Assembly (NCBI GenBank): GCA_947629165.1
Contig: CANRCR010000013.1
Location: forward strand, 1-33,891
DNA: 33,891 nucleotides
Direction of reading: 5' to 3'
Origin: an uncultured Bacilli bacterium
Lineage (GTDB): Bacteria > Bacillota_I > Bacilli_A > RF39 > UBA660
Each line of letters opens with the position of its first letter. Positions within the stretch are counted from its first letter, which is position 1. The notes below the pieces were generated by a model that was not told where the DNA came from, ran no database searches, and saw nothing but the letters and a program-made list of their open reading frames with translations. Below are positions 1-7,570 of this stretch, piece after piece. A program made the position numbers and the translations under genes.

Positions 1-133
1 ATTATCATTTTTACTATATCATATCACTTTAATTTTTTTTACTTTTTGGTCTCACATCATTTACAACTACACATTTTAAAAATTTTCTTCTGGTTTTTAT
101 TATATACAATTTTTTAATTATTATAAATTATAC

Positions 134-163
134 TTGTGTCGGATGAAATATTTCGTATATAAT
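134..163 (+). promoter_or_regulatory. Sigma-A promoter of the EamA transporter gene
   Basis: A TTGTGT -35 (134-139) and a perfect TATAAT -10 (158-163) are separated by 18 bases. The start codon is 41 bases beyond the -10 and is preceded by AAGGGAG (191-197). The rest of 1-133 is very AT-rich, and I see no gene or clear structure in it. Confidence 0.7.
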
Positions 164-204
164 GAGTATGGTTAAAGACAAACAGATAGAAAGGGAGTAA
201 AAAA

Positions 205-1119
205 ATGTGGTTTATATGTACATTAACAACTTTGATTAGTTGGGGAGTTGCCGATTTATTTTATAAAAAGGGAGCCAACGAGAAAGAAAAATACAGTCAT
301 TTAAAAACATCGATGATGGTAGGCCTCGTCATGGGAATTCATGCAATCTTTATGTTACTTACAACGAACATGAATTATAATTTCCAAAATATCTTAATTT
401 ATTTACCAGTTTCATTTATGTATATGTTATCGATGACGATCGGTTATTATGGATTACGTTATTTGGAATTATCGATTTCTTCTCCGATTCAAAATTCTTC
501 GGGTGCTGTAGCTGCCTTACTTTGTCTCATCTTTTTGAATCAGACGTTGGATACCGTCAGTGCTGTTGCAATTATTTTAATTAGTGTAGGAATCTTTATG
601 CTCGGTGTATTCGAGAAATCAAAACAAGATAACGAAGTGGATAGTAAGAAATATAAAATCGGTTTTATTGCTTTTTTAATTCCTATTTTTTACTGTATCA
701 TCGATGCGTTAGGAACGTTTTTTGACGCGTACTATTTAGATAGTATTGAAACGACTCCGTTAGTACAAGTAACGGAAGGAACCCTAGAGAATGTAGCCAA
801 CACTTCGTATGAATTAACGTTTTTAATAGGAGCGATTTTAATATTTATTTTTCTTCGTTTTATAAAGAAAGAAAAGATTGAATGGAAAAAACAGAAAGAG
901 AAAGGTGCGGCAGCGATTTTTGAAACTTTAGGACAATTTACTTATGTTTATGCCCTCGAAGGAAATGGAATGATTGCATCGGCAACGATTTCGGCCTATA
1001 GTATTGTGTCGATTATACTTTCCCGTATTTTCTTAAAAGAGAAGTTATCTTGGAAAGAATATTTTGTGATTGCCCTGGTCATGATTGGTATCATTTTATT
1101 AGGAGCAGTTAATCTGTAA
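205..1119 (+). CDS. EamA/DMT-superfamily transporter
   Basis: A 304-residue, very hydrophobic protein with about ten predicted membrane helices in two halves, the arrangement of EamA (drug/metabolite transporter) proteins. The N-terminus has a WG-D--YKKGA stretch in the first helix, and helix-ending SRIFLKEKLSW near residue 285 is typical of the last EamA helices (F-KE-L---). A long loop at about residues 180-200 separates the two repeats and is probably extracytoplasmic. The substrate cannot be deduced; relatives export amino acids, sugars or nucleosides. It is a single-gene transcription unit with its own promoter at 134-163 and a hairpin terminator overlapping its stop codon. The start is supported by AAGGGAG seven bases upstream. 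Confidence 0.85.
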   Translation: MWFICTLTTLISWGVADLFYKKGANEKEKYSHLKTSMMVGLVMGIHAIFMLLTTNMNYNFQNILIYLPVSFMYMLSMTIGYYGLRYLELSISSPIQNSSGAVAALLCLIFLNQTLDTVSAVAIILISVGIFMLGVFEKSKQDNEVDSKKYKIGFIAFLIPIFYCIIDALGTFFDAYYLDSIETTPLVQVTEGTLENVANTSYELTFLIGAILIFIFLRFIKKEKIEWKKQKEKGAAAIFETLGQFTYVYALEGNGMIASATISAYSIVSIILSRIFLKEKLSWKEYFVIALVMIGIILLGAVNL

Positions 1120-1143
1120 AAGTAAGTAGCAAGCTTACTTTTT
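1118..1143 (+). terminator. Rho-independent terminator after the EamA gene
   Basis: The arms AAAAGTAAG (1118-1126) and CTTACTTTT (1134-1142) form a 9-bp stem with a 7-base loop and end in a T run. The stem begins inside the TAA stop. The extended -10 of the next gene starts two bases after the T run. Confidence 0.75.
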
Positions 1144-1144
1144 A

Positions 1145-1153
1145 TGTTATAAT
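1145..1153 (+). promoter_or_regulatory. Extended -10 promoter of the yjbR-like gene
   Basis: TGTTATAAT is a perfect extended -10. No -35 match lies 16-18 bases upstream because that position is occupied by the preceding terminator stem. Confidence 0.65.
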
Positions 1154-1172
1154 AAAGTAGGAGTGAATGTTT

Positions 1173-1820
1173 ATGGCAAGGGCACTTTTAGATACTTATA
1201 CGTTACAAGAAGAAAAACTGATCGCATACGGATTTGTAAAGAACGGAAAACAATATGTATTAAAACAAGATTTAGATGAAAATCTTTTTGTCGTCTTTAC
1301 GATTGGAAAAGATCAATTTGATACACAAGTTTTTGATAAAGTAGATAAGGAACCGTATATTTTATATCAAGTAAAAAATGCAGTAGGTGCCTATGTTGGC
1401 GAAATTAGAGATAAAGTTGAGACTTTAAAACAGGCGGTTTTAGTAAACTGTTTTGAAAGTAATGCTTTAAGACAAGAAATTATTAATTATATCAAATCAA
1501 AATATCAAGTGGATATCGCTTATCCTTGGGAAGATGAGAAAACTTCCGGTACGTTTAAAAACAGTCAAGGAAAATGGTTTGGACTGATTATGAAAATAGC
1601 TTGTAAATCGTTAGGAATCGAGGGCGAAGAAAAAGTCGACGTTTTAAATTTAAAAGAAGATCCACTCGTCATCGAAAAACTGATTGATCATAAAAATTTT
1701 TTCCCAGCTTACCATATGAATAAAAAGTATTGGTTGACGATTCTACTCGATAATCATATAAAAATGAGTCAAATCGAACCATTAATTGACGATAGTTATC
1801 AACTGGTGAGTCACAAGTAG
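1173..1820 (+). CDS. MmcQ/YjbR family protein
   Basis: A 215-residue soluble protein. The C-terminal ~90 residues show the MmcQ/YjbR (PF04237) pattern: a VLNLKEDP strand, then FPAYHMNKKYW and a final IDDSYQLV segment. The N-terminal ~100 residues look like the extra alpha/beta domain seen in longer YjbR-type proteins, but I recognise no function there. YjbR has a CyaY/DNA-binding-like fold and its biological role is unclear. An ATG six bases earlier (1167) is in frame, but it is only three bases from GGAG (1160-1163). The ATG at 1173 has proper nine-base spacing and is preferred. The gene is monocistronic between promoters at 1148 and 1846. Confidence 0.85.
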   Translation: MARALLDTYTLQEEKLIAYGFVKNGKQYVLKQDLDENLFVVFTIGKDQFDTQVFDKVDKEPYILYQVKNAVGAYVGEIRDKVETLKQAVLVNCFESNALRQEIINYIKSKYQVDIAYPWEDEKTSGTFKNSQGKWFGLIMKIACKSLGIEGEEKVDVLNLKEDPLVIEKLIDHKNFFPAYHMNKKYWLTILLDNHIKMSQIEPLIDDSYQLVSHK

Positions 1821-1822
1821 AC

Positions 1823-1851
1823 TTGTTTATAAAACGAAATTCGGGTATAAT
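1823..1851 (+). promoter_or_regulatory. Sigma-A promoter of the DUF362 gene
   Basis: TTGTTT (1823-1828), a 17-base spacer and TATAAT (1846-1851). It lies just after the yjbR-like stop codon. A short ACAAG/CTTGT hairpin (1813-1826) overlaps the -35 but is too weak to call a terminator. Confidence 0.7.
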
Positions 1852-1874
1852 AAAAGAAAGAAAGGAAGATAAAA

Positions 1875-2753
1875 ATGGAAAAAGCAAAAGTATATTTTAC
1901 GAGAGATTTATCCCCTGAAAGCGTCGTTAAGTTGTATCAAAAATTAGGACGTGAGTTACCGGGAAAAGTCGCTGTAAAGGTACATTCTGGAGAAAGGGGG
2001 AACCAAAACTATTTGCGTCCCTTATTTATGAAACCGATGATTGAAAAGGTACAAGGGACTGTCGTAGAATGTAATACGGCCTACGATGGGGCACGGGATA
2101 CGACTGAAAAACATTTGGAACTAATGAAAGAACACGAGTGGTCTACGTATTTTAATGTCGATATCATGGATAGTGAGGGACCGGACGATGTATTAGAAAT
2201 TCCGAACGGAAAAGTAATCAAGAAAAATTATGTTGGAAAAAATTTAAAGAATTATGATTCGATGTTAGTACTATCGCACTTTAAAGGACATCCGATGGGT
2301 GGTTACGGAGGTGCTTTAAAGCAACTTTCTATTGGAGTTGCGTCAGGTAAAGGAAAACGTTACATCCATTGCTGTGGTAATGATGGATCTTACGAAGATA
2401 TGTTCCGTCAAGATCAAGATAAATTCTTAGAGTCGATGGCCGATGCCGCATCTTCGGTAGTGAATCATTTTAAAGATCATATCGCCTATATTAATGTAAT
2501 GTGCAATATGTCGGTCGATTGTGATTGCTGCAATGTTGCCGAAGATCCTTGTATGAAAGATATTGGTATTTTAGCTTCAACCGATCCCGTAGCAATCGAT
2601 CAAGCTTGTATTGATTTAGTTAAATCTTCGGATGATCCAGGTCGTGACCATTTACTAGAACGGATTAATTCAAGACATGGAACGCATACCATTGATGCGG
2701 CCGAAGAACTAGGAATCGGAACAAAAGAGTACGAACTAATCGAAGTAGCTTAG
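1875..2753 (+). CDS. DUF362 domain protein, cysteine-rich
   Basis: A 292-residue protein of the DUF362 family (PF04015). Supporting segments are VAVKVHSGE (residues 32-40), SHFKGHPMGGYGG (134-146), and the ending NMSVDCDCC...DIGILASTDPVAIDQACIDL (211-248), close to the family's usual ILASTDPVAID core. Cysteines cluster at 166-167 and at 210, 216, 218, 219 and 226, suggesting metal or iron-sulfur binding; this is inferred. Many relatives carry a separate ferredoxin domain, and here none is present. The biochemical role of the family is not settled, although members are often described as putative iron-sulfur proteins. The AAGGAAG site at 1861-1867 supports this start. The gene is monocistronic with a strong terminator. 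Confidence 0.88.
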   Translation: MEKAKVYFTRDLSPESVVKLYQKLGRELPGKVAVKVHSGERGNQNYLRPLFMKPMIEKVQGTVVECNTAYDGARDTTEKHLELMKEHEWSTYFNVDIMDSEGPDDVLEIPNGKVIKKNYVGKNLKNYDSMLVLSHFKGHPMGGYGGALKQLSIGVASGKGKRYIHCCGNDGSYEDMFRQDQDKFLESMADAASSVVNHFKDHIAYINVMCNMSVDCDCCNVAEDPCMKDIGILASTDPVAIDQACIDLVKSSDDPGRDHLLERINSRHGTHTIDAAEELGIGTKEYELIEVA

Positions 2754-2757
2754 TAAG

Positions 2758-2789
2758 AAAGACTAATTTTTAAAATTAGTCTTTTTTTT
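2758..2789 (+). terminator. Rho-independent terminator after the DUF362 gene
   Basis: AAAGACTAATTT and AAATTAGTCTTT pair perfectly around a TTA loop, followed by a run of eight T. This is one of the strongest terminators in the window. Confidence 0.92.
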
Positions 2790-2802
2790 AAAGTAAAGAG
2801 TA

Positions 2803-2811
2803 TGTTATAAT
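2803..2811 (+). promoter_or_regulatory. Extended -10 promoter of the thioredoxin-like lipoprotein
   Basis: TGTTATAAT, with no recognisable -35. The start codon at 2831 is 19 bases after the -10, so the leader would be about 13 bases long. Confidence 0.65.
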
Positions 2812-2830
2812 TAAAAAGATAGGACGTGTG

Positions 2831-3529
2831 ATGAAGATGAAAAGATGGTTTTTAGTAGTAATTGCCTTTGTAGGTGTTATATTTCTTACCGGATGTGAAA
2901 ACGGATTAATTCGAAATAACCAAGAAGATGCGCGTAAATTTAAAGAAGAGTACGAGAAGTTAAATGAAACATCGAATAGTTCAGGACAAGAACACCGAAC
3001 AATTACGATTAACGAAAACAATCCATTTGTCTATGCGACGACAGAAGAGATTGTAGAAAAGATAAATAACAATGAAACTTTCTACGTTTATTTTGGTTCT
3101 GCCTACTGTCCTTGGTGCCGTAGTGTAATTGAAAAAGCGATTGAACAAGCGAACGAGAAAAAGATTGAGACGATTTATTACGTCGATATTTGGGGTGGAG
3201 ATGATCACACCGAAGTAATAAGAGATGTGTACGAATTAGATGAAGATGGAAACCCAGTCGAAGTATCGAAAGGAATTGGTGCTTATCATAGAATATTAGA
3301 AAAGGCGAGTGAGTTCTTATCCGATTATCAATTGACCGATGCCGATGGAAATACAGTAAGTGTCGGCGAAAAAAGAATTGGTGCTCCTACCTTTATGTAT
3401 GTAAAAAAGGGTAAGGTAGCGAAAGCAGAAACAGGTATTTCGAAGAATCAAAAAGGTTCGAGAACCGAGCTTACCGAAGAAATTTTAAACGATGAACAAG
3501 AATTATTTAATCAACTCTTTAGTGAATAG
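2831..3529 (+). CDS. Thioredoxin-fold lipoprotein with CPWC motif
   Basis: A 232-residue secreted lipoprotein. A positively charged start (MKMKR), a hydrophobic segment and the lipobox LTGC with Cys22 predict lipid anchoring on the outer face of the membrane. A thioredoxin-like domain follows, with a FYVYFGSAYCPWC segment whose redox pair is Cys93 and Cys96. A later GAPTFMYVKKG stretch contains the cis-proline of the fold. The closest type I recognise is the bacteriocin-transport accessory protein-like thioredoxin group; the actual substrate is unknown. A GTG three bases upstream (2828) sits too close to AGGA (2821-2824), so ATG 2831 is preferred. It lies directly before the copper operon, but a terminator and a new promoter separate them. 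Confidence 0.85.
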   Translation: MKMKRWFLVVIAFVGVIFLTGCENGLIRNNQEDARKFKEEYEKLNETSNSSGQEHRTITINENNPFVYATTEEIVEKINNNETFYVYFGSAYCPWCRSVIEKAIEQANEKKIETIYYVDIWGGDDHTEVIRDVYELDEDGNPVEVSKGIGAYHRILEKASEFLSDYQLTDADGNTVSVGEKRIGAPTFMYVKKGKVAKAETGISKNQKGSRTELTEEILNDEQELFNQLFSE

Positions 3530-3557
3530 AAGTAAATCTAAACGATTTACTTTTTTT
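3530..3557 (+). terminator. Rho-independent terminator after the lipoprotein gene
   Basis: AAGTAAATC (3530-3538) pairs with GATTTACTT (3544-3552) across a 5-base loop, followed by seven T. Confidence 0.9.
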
Positions 3558-3571
3558 ATTTACAAAAACAG

Positions 3572-3600
3572 TTGACAACACCCCTAGGGGGTAGTATATT
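3572..3600 (+). promoter_or_regulatory. csoR-copA promoter with CsoR-type operator in the spacer
   Basis: A perfect TTGACA -35 (3572-3577), a 17-base spacer and TATATT (3595-3600). The spacer holds the GC-rich palindrome CCCCTAGGGG (3581-3590), flanked by ACA and GT, which resembles the known CsoR operator core in Bacillus. A repressor bound here would block polymerase directly; Cu(I) binding by CsoR releases it in studied species. The GC-rich block is conspicuous in such AT-rich surroundings. Confidence 0.88.
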
Positions 3601-3615
3601 GAAAGGGGTGATAAT

Positions 3616-3900
3616 ATGAAAGATTATAAAACAAAAAAACGTTCGGAAGAAGATAAACAAAAAATGATTAAACGGTTAAAGACCATTGAAGGGCAAGTGC
3701 GTGGTATTACGAATATGATTGAGATGGATCGTTATTGTGGAGATATTTTAATTCAAATGTCGGCCATTGAAAAATCGTTAAAAAGCGTAGGAAATGAAAT
3801 TTTAAGAGAACATTTATCGACTTGTGTCGTCGAAGAAGTACAAAAAGGAAAAGTAACCATTATGGATGAAGTGATGGACTTAATTAAAACGTTAGATTAG
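3616..3900 (+). CDS. csoR: Copper-sensing transcriptional repressor CsoR
   Basis: A 94-residue all-helical protein of the CsoR/RcnR/FrmR family (PF02583). The family opening RLKTIEGQVRGITNMIE is at residues 20-36. The Cu(I) ligands are all present: Cys41 in DRYCGDIL, and His66 and Cys70 in REHLSTC. This Cys-His-Cys set separates copper sensors from nickel (RcnR) and formaldehyde (FrmR) members. It should bind the palindrome at 3581-3590 as a tetramer and lose affinity on Cu(I) binding. It is the first gene of an operon with copA, with an 11-base gap. The AAAGGGGTG site (3602-3610) supports the start, and the leader is only about nine bases long. Confidence 0.93.
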   Translation: MKDYKTKKRSEEDKQKMIKRLKTIEGQVRGITNMIEMDRYCGDILIQMSAIEKSLKSVGNEILREHLSTCVVEEVQKGKVTIMDEVMDLIKTLD

Positions 3901-3911
3901 AGGGGGAAACG

Positions 3912-6098
3912 ATGCAAAAAACAATTTTAAAAATTGGAGGTATGAGTTGTAGTGCCTGCTCGGTAGGACTTGAAAAATATTTAAACAAACAAAAAGGAAT
4001 TCATAAGGCTACGGTTAATTTAGTACTACAACAAGCTTTTATTGAATACGAAGGATTAACATTAAAGGATTTAGATCGTTTTGTCGAAGAAGCGGGATTT
4101 ACCAGTTTAGGGGTATATGATCCTAAAAAAGAAGAAAACGGTAAGAAAAAATCGTTGGTTCCTTTAATTGTTTTTGGTGTTTTAGCGGTATTTACCTTAT
4201 ACATTTCGATGGGACCAATGGTAAATTTACCAACGCTTCCTTATTTAGATCCGATGAAATATCCACTTAACTATACTTTTACGTTATTATTTTTAACGCT
4301 TATCTTTTTTATGTACGGAAAAGATATATTTCAAAGTGGAGTTAAAAACTTATATCATAAAACCCCAAATATGGATACGTTAGTATCGATGGGAGTAATC
4401 GCTAGTTTTGGTTATAGTCTATGGTCCGTTTATGGTATTTTAAATGGAAACCATATGCTCGTCCACGACCTTTACTTCAAATCTTGTGTAATGATTTTAT
4501 TCTTTATTAAATTAGGAAGGTACATCGATTCGAAAAGTAAAGAAAAGACTAAAGAAGCTTTAAAAGAATTAGTTCAAATTACGCCTTCGATGGCTTTGTT
4601 AAAAGAAGGAAAAGAAACCAAAGAGGTCACGTTGGATGAGATTACGAAAGGAGCCATTTTAGTCGGGAAGACCGGTATGAAAATTGCCGTGGATGGGGTC
4701 ATTACCAAAGGAACCGCGTATTTGGATGAAGCATTTATTACTGGGGAATCGATGCCCTCTAAAAAAGGAGAAGGGGATACGGTTTTAGCAGGAAGTATAC
4801 TTGTGGACGGAATGGTGGAGTACGAAGCTAAGCGAATTGGAAAAGATTCGACCATATCCGAAATCGTCCGTTTAGTAGTAGAAGCTACCAATACGAAAGC
4901 ACCGATTCAAAAGTTAGCAGATCAAGTAAGTTCATATTTTGTTCCTACGATTATGGGGTTAGCTCTCCTTACATTGATCGGGGCCTTCCTTCTAGGAAAT
5001 TCTTTTCAAAATGCATTTACTTCGTTCGTCAGTGTTTTAGTGGTGGCATGTCCTTGTGCGTTAGGTCTTGCAACCCCACTTGCCATGGTGGTAAGTGAAG
5101 GAAGATGCGCCAAAGAAGGTATTTTAATTAAACAAAATGAAACCCTCGAAAAAGTTCAAAAAATCGATACAGTAGTATTCGATAAAACGGGAACACTTAC
5201 GTATGGTCGCCTAAAAATAGCTGCCTTTTACAAAAAGGGAACCGTATCTGACCAAGAAATATTAAATAAAGTAATTGCGCTTGAAAAAAATTCTACCCAT
5301 CCGATTGCTTCTGCTTTTATCGAAAAAGAAGGAACAAACGAACTTCCAACAGTGACCGATTTTCATACGATCGAAGGAATTGGTTTATCGGGTAAAATAG
5401 GAAAGACGGAAATTCAGGTGGGAAATAATAAATTACTTTCAAAATTAAAACTTAAAAATCCTTTTGCAAAAGAAGAAGAACAACTCTCTTTACAAGGAAA
5501 TAGTTTGGTTTACTACATCGAAAACAAAAAAGTGATTGCTCTTTTTGGGGTAAGAGATGTCGTAAGAGAGAATGCTAAAAAAACGATAACGGCGTTGAAA
5601 AATCAACACAAGCAAGTAATTTTATTGACAGGAGATCATCCGAATACGGCCACTATCGTTTCTAAAGAAGTAGGAATGGATAAAGTGATTGCCGATGTTT
5701 TACCGCAAGAAAAAACAAAAGTGATTCAAGACCTCATCAAAGAAGGACACCAAGTGATGATGGTAGGCGATGGAATCAATGATGCACCGAGTCTTGCCTT
5801 AAGCGATGTCGGAGTCAGTATTCATAGTGGAACCGATATTGCCGCAGATTCTTCCGATGTCATTTTAATGCAAGATAATCTCGAAAAAATCCCGTTACTT
5901 TTTACAATTAGTAAAAAAACAATGCGCAATATTAAACAGAATCTCTTTTGGGCTTTCTTCTATAATATGGCGATGATTCCGATTGCGATGGGATTCTTTA
6001 GACCACTTCATATTGAAATGAATCCGATGTTTGCAGGACTTGCCATGACCATTAGTAGTTTAACCGTCGTTTTTAATTCGTTACGTCTTCGTAAATAA
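3912..6098 (+). CDS. copA: Copper-exporting P1B-type ATPase
   Basis: A 728-residue P-type ATPase. An N-terminal heavy-metal domain has GGMSCSAC (Cys13, Cys16). Helices at about residues 83-205 are followed by the actuator TGES (277-280), the membrane CPC motif (380-382), the phosphorylation motif DKTGT (Asp424), an HP motif in STHPIASAF and the hinge GDGINDAP. Together with CPC, YN in the seventh helix (FFYNMAM) and M-x-x-S-S in the eighth (AMTISS) give the Cu(I) P1B-1 signature. It exports Cu(I) across the membrane. Only one metal domain is present, where Bacillus CopA has two, and no copZ chaperone gene is adjacent. It is the last gene of the csoR operon; no hairpin terminator is visible before the next promoter. 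Confidence 0.95.
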   Translation: MQKTILKIGGMSCSACSVGLEKYLNKQKGIHKATVNLVLQQAFIEYEGLTLKDLDRFVEEAGFTSLGVYDPKKEENGKKKSLVPLIVFGVLAVFTLYISMGPMVNLPTLPYLDPMKYPLNYTFTLLFLTLIFFMYGKDIFQSGVKNLYHKTPNMDTLVSMGVIASFGYSLWSVYGILNGNHMLVHDLYFKSCVMILFFIKLGRYIDSKSKEKTKEALKELVQITPSMALLKEGKETKEVTLDEITKGAILVGKTGMKIAVDGVITKGTAYLDEAFITGESMPSKKGEGDTVLAGSILVDGMVEYEAKRIGKDSTISEIVRLVVEATNTKAPIQKLADQVSSYFVPTIMGLALLTLIGAFLLGNSFQNAFTSFVSVLVVACPCALGLATPLAMVVSEGRCAKEGILIKQNETLEKVQKIDTVVFDKTGTLTYGRLKIAAFYKKGTVSDQEILNKVIALEKNSTHPIASAFIEKEGTNELPTVTDFHTIEGIGLSGKIGKTEIQVGNNKLLSKLKLKNPFAKEEEQLSLQGNSLVYYIENKKVIALFGVRDVVRENAKKTITALKNQHKQVILLTGDHPNTATIVSKEVGMDKVIADVLPQEKTKVIQDLIKEGHQVMMVGDGINDAPSLALSDVGVSIHSGTDIAADSSDVILMQDNLEKIPLLFTISKKTMRNIKQNLFWAFFYNMAMIPIAMGFFRPLHIEMNPMFAGLAMTISSLTVVFNSLRLRK

Positions 6099-6127
6099 TT
6101 GCGGTACCAATGATCTTGTGCTATAAT
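6099..6127 (+). promoter_or_regulatory. Promoter of the ttcA-like gene
   Basis: TTGCGG (6099-6104), a 17-base spacer and TATAAT (6122-6127) preceded by TGC, giving an extended -10. It begins immediately after the copA stop. Confidence 0.7.
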
Positions 6128-6171
6128 AAGCGGCACGAAAGAAAAAATAAAAAATAGAAAGGGGCTTTTTC

Positions 6172-7002
6172 ATGGAAAGATATCAAGAGATTGAACGAAG
6201 TATTATCAAAAAGTTCCGTCGTGAAATTTGGAGTAAATTCATGAAGTCGGTACAGGAATGTGAATTGATCCAAGAAAACGACGTGATTATGGTTTGTATT
6301 AGTGGAGGAAAAGATTCTTTTCTATTAGCCAAATGTATTCAAGAATTGCAACGCCATGGAAAATATCCTTTTCAAGCACATTATGTAGTAATGGATCCTG
6401 GTTATACCGAAACGAATCGGAACAAGATTATCGAAAATGCTAAAATTTTAAATATTCCGATTGAGATTTTTGAAAGTGATATTTTTGAAGTGGTATCGAA
6501 GGTAGAAAGTAGTCCTTGTTATTTATGTGCCCGGATGCGTAGAGGTTTTCTCTATAGTAGAGCACAAGAATTAGGATGCAATAAAATTGCATTAGGACAT
6601 CATTTTAACGATGTGATTGAAACGACGTTACTATCGATGTTCTATGGGGCTGAAATTAAAACGATGATGCCAAAATTACACAGTGAAAATTTTGAAGGAC
6701 TCGAATTGATTCGACCATTGTATCGCGTCAAGGAAGATTCAATTATCGCTTGGGCAAAATTTAATCAGTTGACTTTTTTAAACTGCGCTTGTCGTTTTAC
6801 CGAAAAAAGTGCTATCGATGAAGAGATGAGTAAACGTAAAGAGATGAAAACATTAATAAAAAACATGCAAAAGAAAAATCCCGATATCGATTACAATATT
6901 TTTAAAGCGCTCGATAACGTTAATTTAAATTGTGTAGTAGGAACGAAAAAGAAAGGAAGTTATCATAACTTTTTAGAGGATTACGAAGAAACAAAAAGAT
7001 AA
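6172..7002 (+). CDS. TtcA-like tRNA 2-thiolation ATP-pyrophosphatase
   Basis: A 276-residue member of the TtcA/CTU1 family of adenine-alpha-hydrolases. The ATP-binding PP-loop is SGGKDS (residues 44-49). A CYLC pair (Cys116, Cys119) and a later CAC (Cys205, Cys207) correspond to the cysteines that hold the iron-sulfur cluster in TtcA enzymes, and GHHFND (142-147) is a family signature. TtcA activates a tRNA cytidine by adenylation and inserts sulfur at position 32. Whether this Bacillota homologue acts on the same base is not known from sequence. The AAAGGGG site at 6158-6164 supports the start. It has its own promoter, and no terminator is visible. Confidence 0.88.
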   Translation: MERYQEIERSIIKKFRREIWSKFMKSVQECELIQENDVIMVCISGGKDSFLLAKCIQELQRHGKYPFQAHYVVMDPGYTETNRNKIIENAKILNIPIEIFESDIFEVVSKVESSPCYLCARMRRGFLYSRAQELGCNKIALGHHFNDVIETTLLSMFYGAEIKTMMPKLHSENFEGLELIRPLYRVKEDSIIAWAKFNQLTFLNCACRFTEKSAIDEEMSKRKEMKTLIKNMQKKNPDIDYNIFKALDNVNLNCVVGTKKKGSYHNFLEDYEETKR

Positions 7003-7005
7003 CTA

Positions 7006-7034
7006 TTGACGCTTTTAAAAATAATTTTTATAAT
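7006..7034 (+). promoter_or_regulatory. Sigma-A promoter of the zinc-ribbon gene
   Basis: TTGACG (7006-7011), 17 bases, TATAAT (7029-7034). The -35 starts four bases after the ttcA-like stop codon. Its position rules out the longer reading of the next gene that begins at TTG 7006. Confidence 0.82.
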
Positions 7035-7056
7035 GAAAGCGAAGGGAGTAAATGTG

Positions 7057-7461
7057 ATGTTTTGTAGTGAGTGTGGACAAGAAATTTCAAAGACAGCTAA
7101 GTTTTGTAGACATTGTGGGGCAAAGGTAGAAGTCGAAGAAAATGTGGTGGAAAGTACGTCGCCAACAACGGTGGAACAACCGAGTCCAACCGTGGTGACC
7201 CAAACCGTAGTAGTACCTCCTAAAAAAGGTTCGGCGGTATCGAAAGTGTTCTTTTTTGTAGGACTTGCAGCCATTCTCTTTTTTGCTTATTTACTTTACG
7301 AAGAAGATAAAGCATGTGGAGATACAGGACTCTTTAAAAATAGTTGTATGGATTTATATTATGCTGCTAGAGGGGATTCCATTTTAAATGATCCGTATAT
7401 CTTTTTAATCGTAGGTGCCATTGCTTGGGTCATCAGTTTAATAACCAAAGCTAAAAAATAA
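7057..7461 (+). CDS. Zinc-ribbon membrane protein of unknown function
   Basis: A 134-residue protein. It opens with a zinc-ribbon, MFCSECGQEI...FCRHCG, with two CXXC pairs. A Thr/Val/Pro-rich linker (about residues 28-57) follows. Two hydrophobic helices lie near residues 62-82 and 112-130, with a short loop between them carrying two cysteines (DKACGDTG, NSCMD). Such zinc_ribbon_2 modules are common at the N-termini of small Bacillota membrane proteins, and no function can be assigned. An in-frame TTG at 7006 would extend it, but that codon is the promoter -35. GGGAG at 7044-7048 places the start at ATG 7057. The gene is monocistronic with a clear terminator. Confidence 0.8.
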   Translation: MFCSECGQEISKTAKFCRHCGAKVEVEENVVESTSPTTVEQPSPTVVTQTVVVPPKKGSAVSKVFFFVGLAAILFFAYLLYEEDKACGDTGLFKNSCMDLYYAARGDSILNDPYIFLIVGAIAWVISLITKAKK

Positions 7462-7470
7462 TCGTATTTA

Positions 7471-7496
7471 AAACAGTTTTTATAAACTGTTTTTTT
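7471..7496 (+). terminator. Rho-independent terminator after the zinc-ribbon gene
   Basis: AAACAGTTT (7471-7479) and AAACTGTTT (7484-7492) form a 9-bp stem with a 4-base loop, followed by T. Confidence 0.9.
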
Positions 7497-7525
7497 GTTA
7501 ATTTTTACTAATTTAAGTTTTCATC

Positions 7526-7554
7526 TTTACACAAACAAATGTTTGTATTAAAAT
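7526..7554 (+). promoter_or_regulatory. SOS-type promoter with LexA-like box in the spacer
   Basis: TTTACA (7526-7531), a 17-base spacer and TAAAAT (7549-7554). The spacer contains CAAACAAATGTTTG (7532-7545), an inverted repeat CAAAC-N4-GTTTG that fits the Gram-positive LexA box plan CGAAC-N4-GTTCG with one change per half. A repressor here would cover the space between -35 and -10. The downstream UvrX/YolD pair is a classic SOS target, which strengthens the call. Confidence 0.8.
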
Positions 7555-7570
7555 GAAAGTGGTGATGGAG

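Noticed and set aside
1813-1828. Short hairpin ACAAG/CTTGT at the end of the yjbR-like gene
   Set aside because: Only five pairs and three T. It overlaps a -35 element and is too weak to call a terminator.
4574-4891. 105-codon minus-strand open frame opposite copA
   Set aside because: It lies opposite conserved copA coding sequence, and its low-complexity Ser/Thr/Pro content is what reversed AT-rich codons give.
7006-7056. N-terminal extension of the zinc-ribbon protein from TTG 7006
   Set aside because: The region contains a perfect sigma-A promoter (TTGACG-17-TATAAT), and the first good ribosome site leads to ATG 7057.
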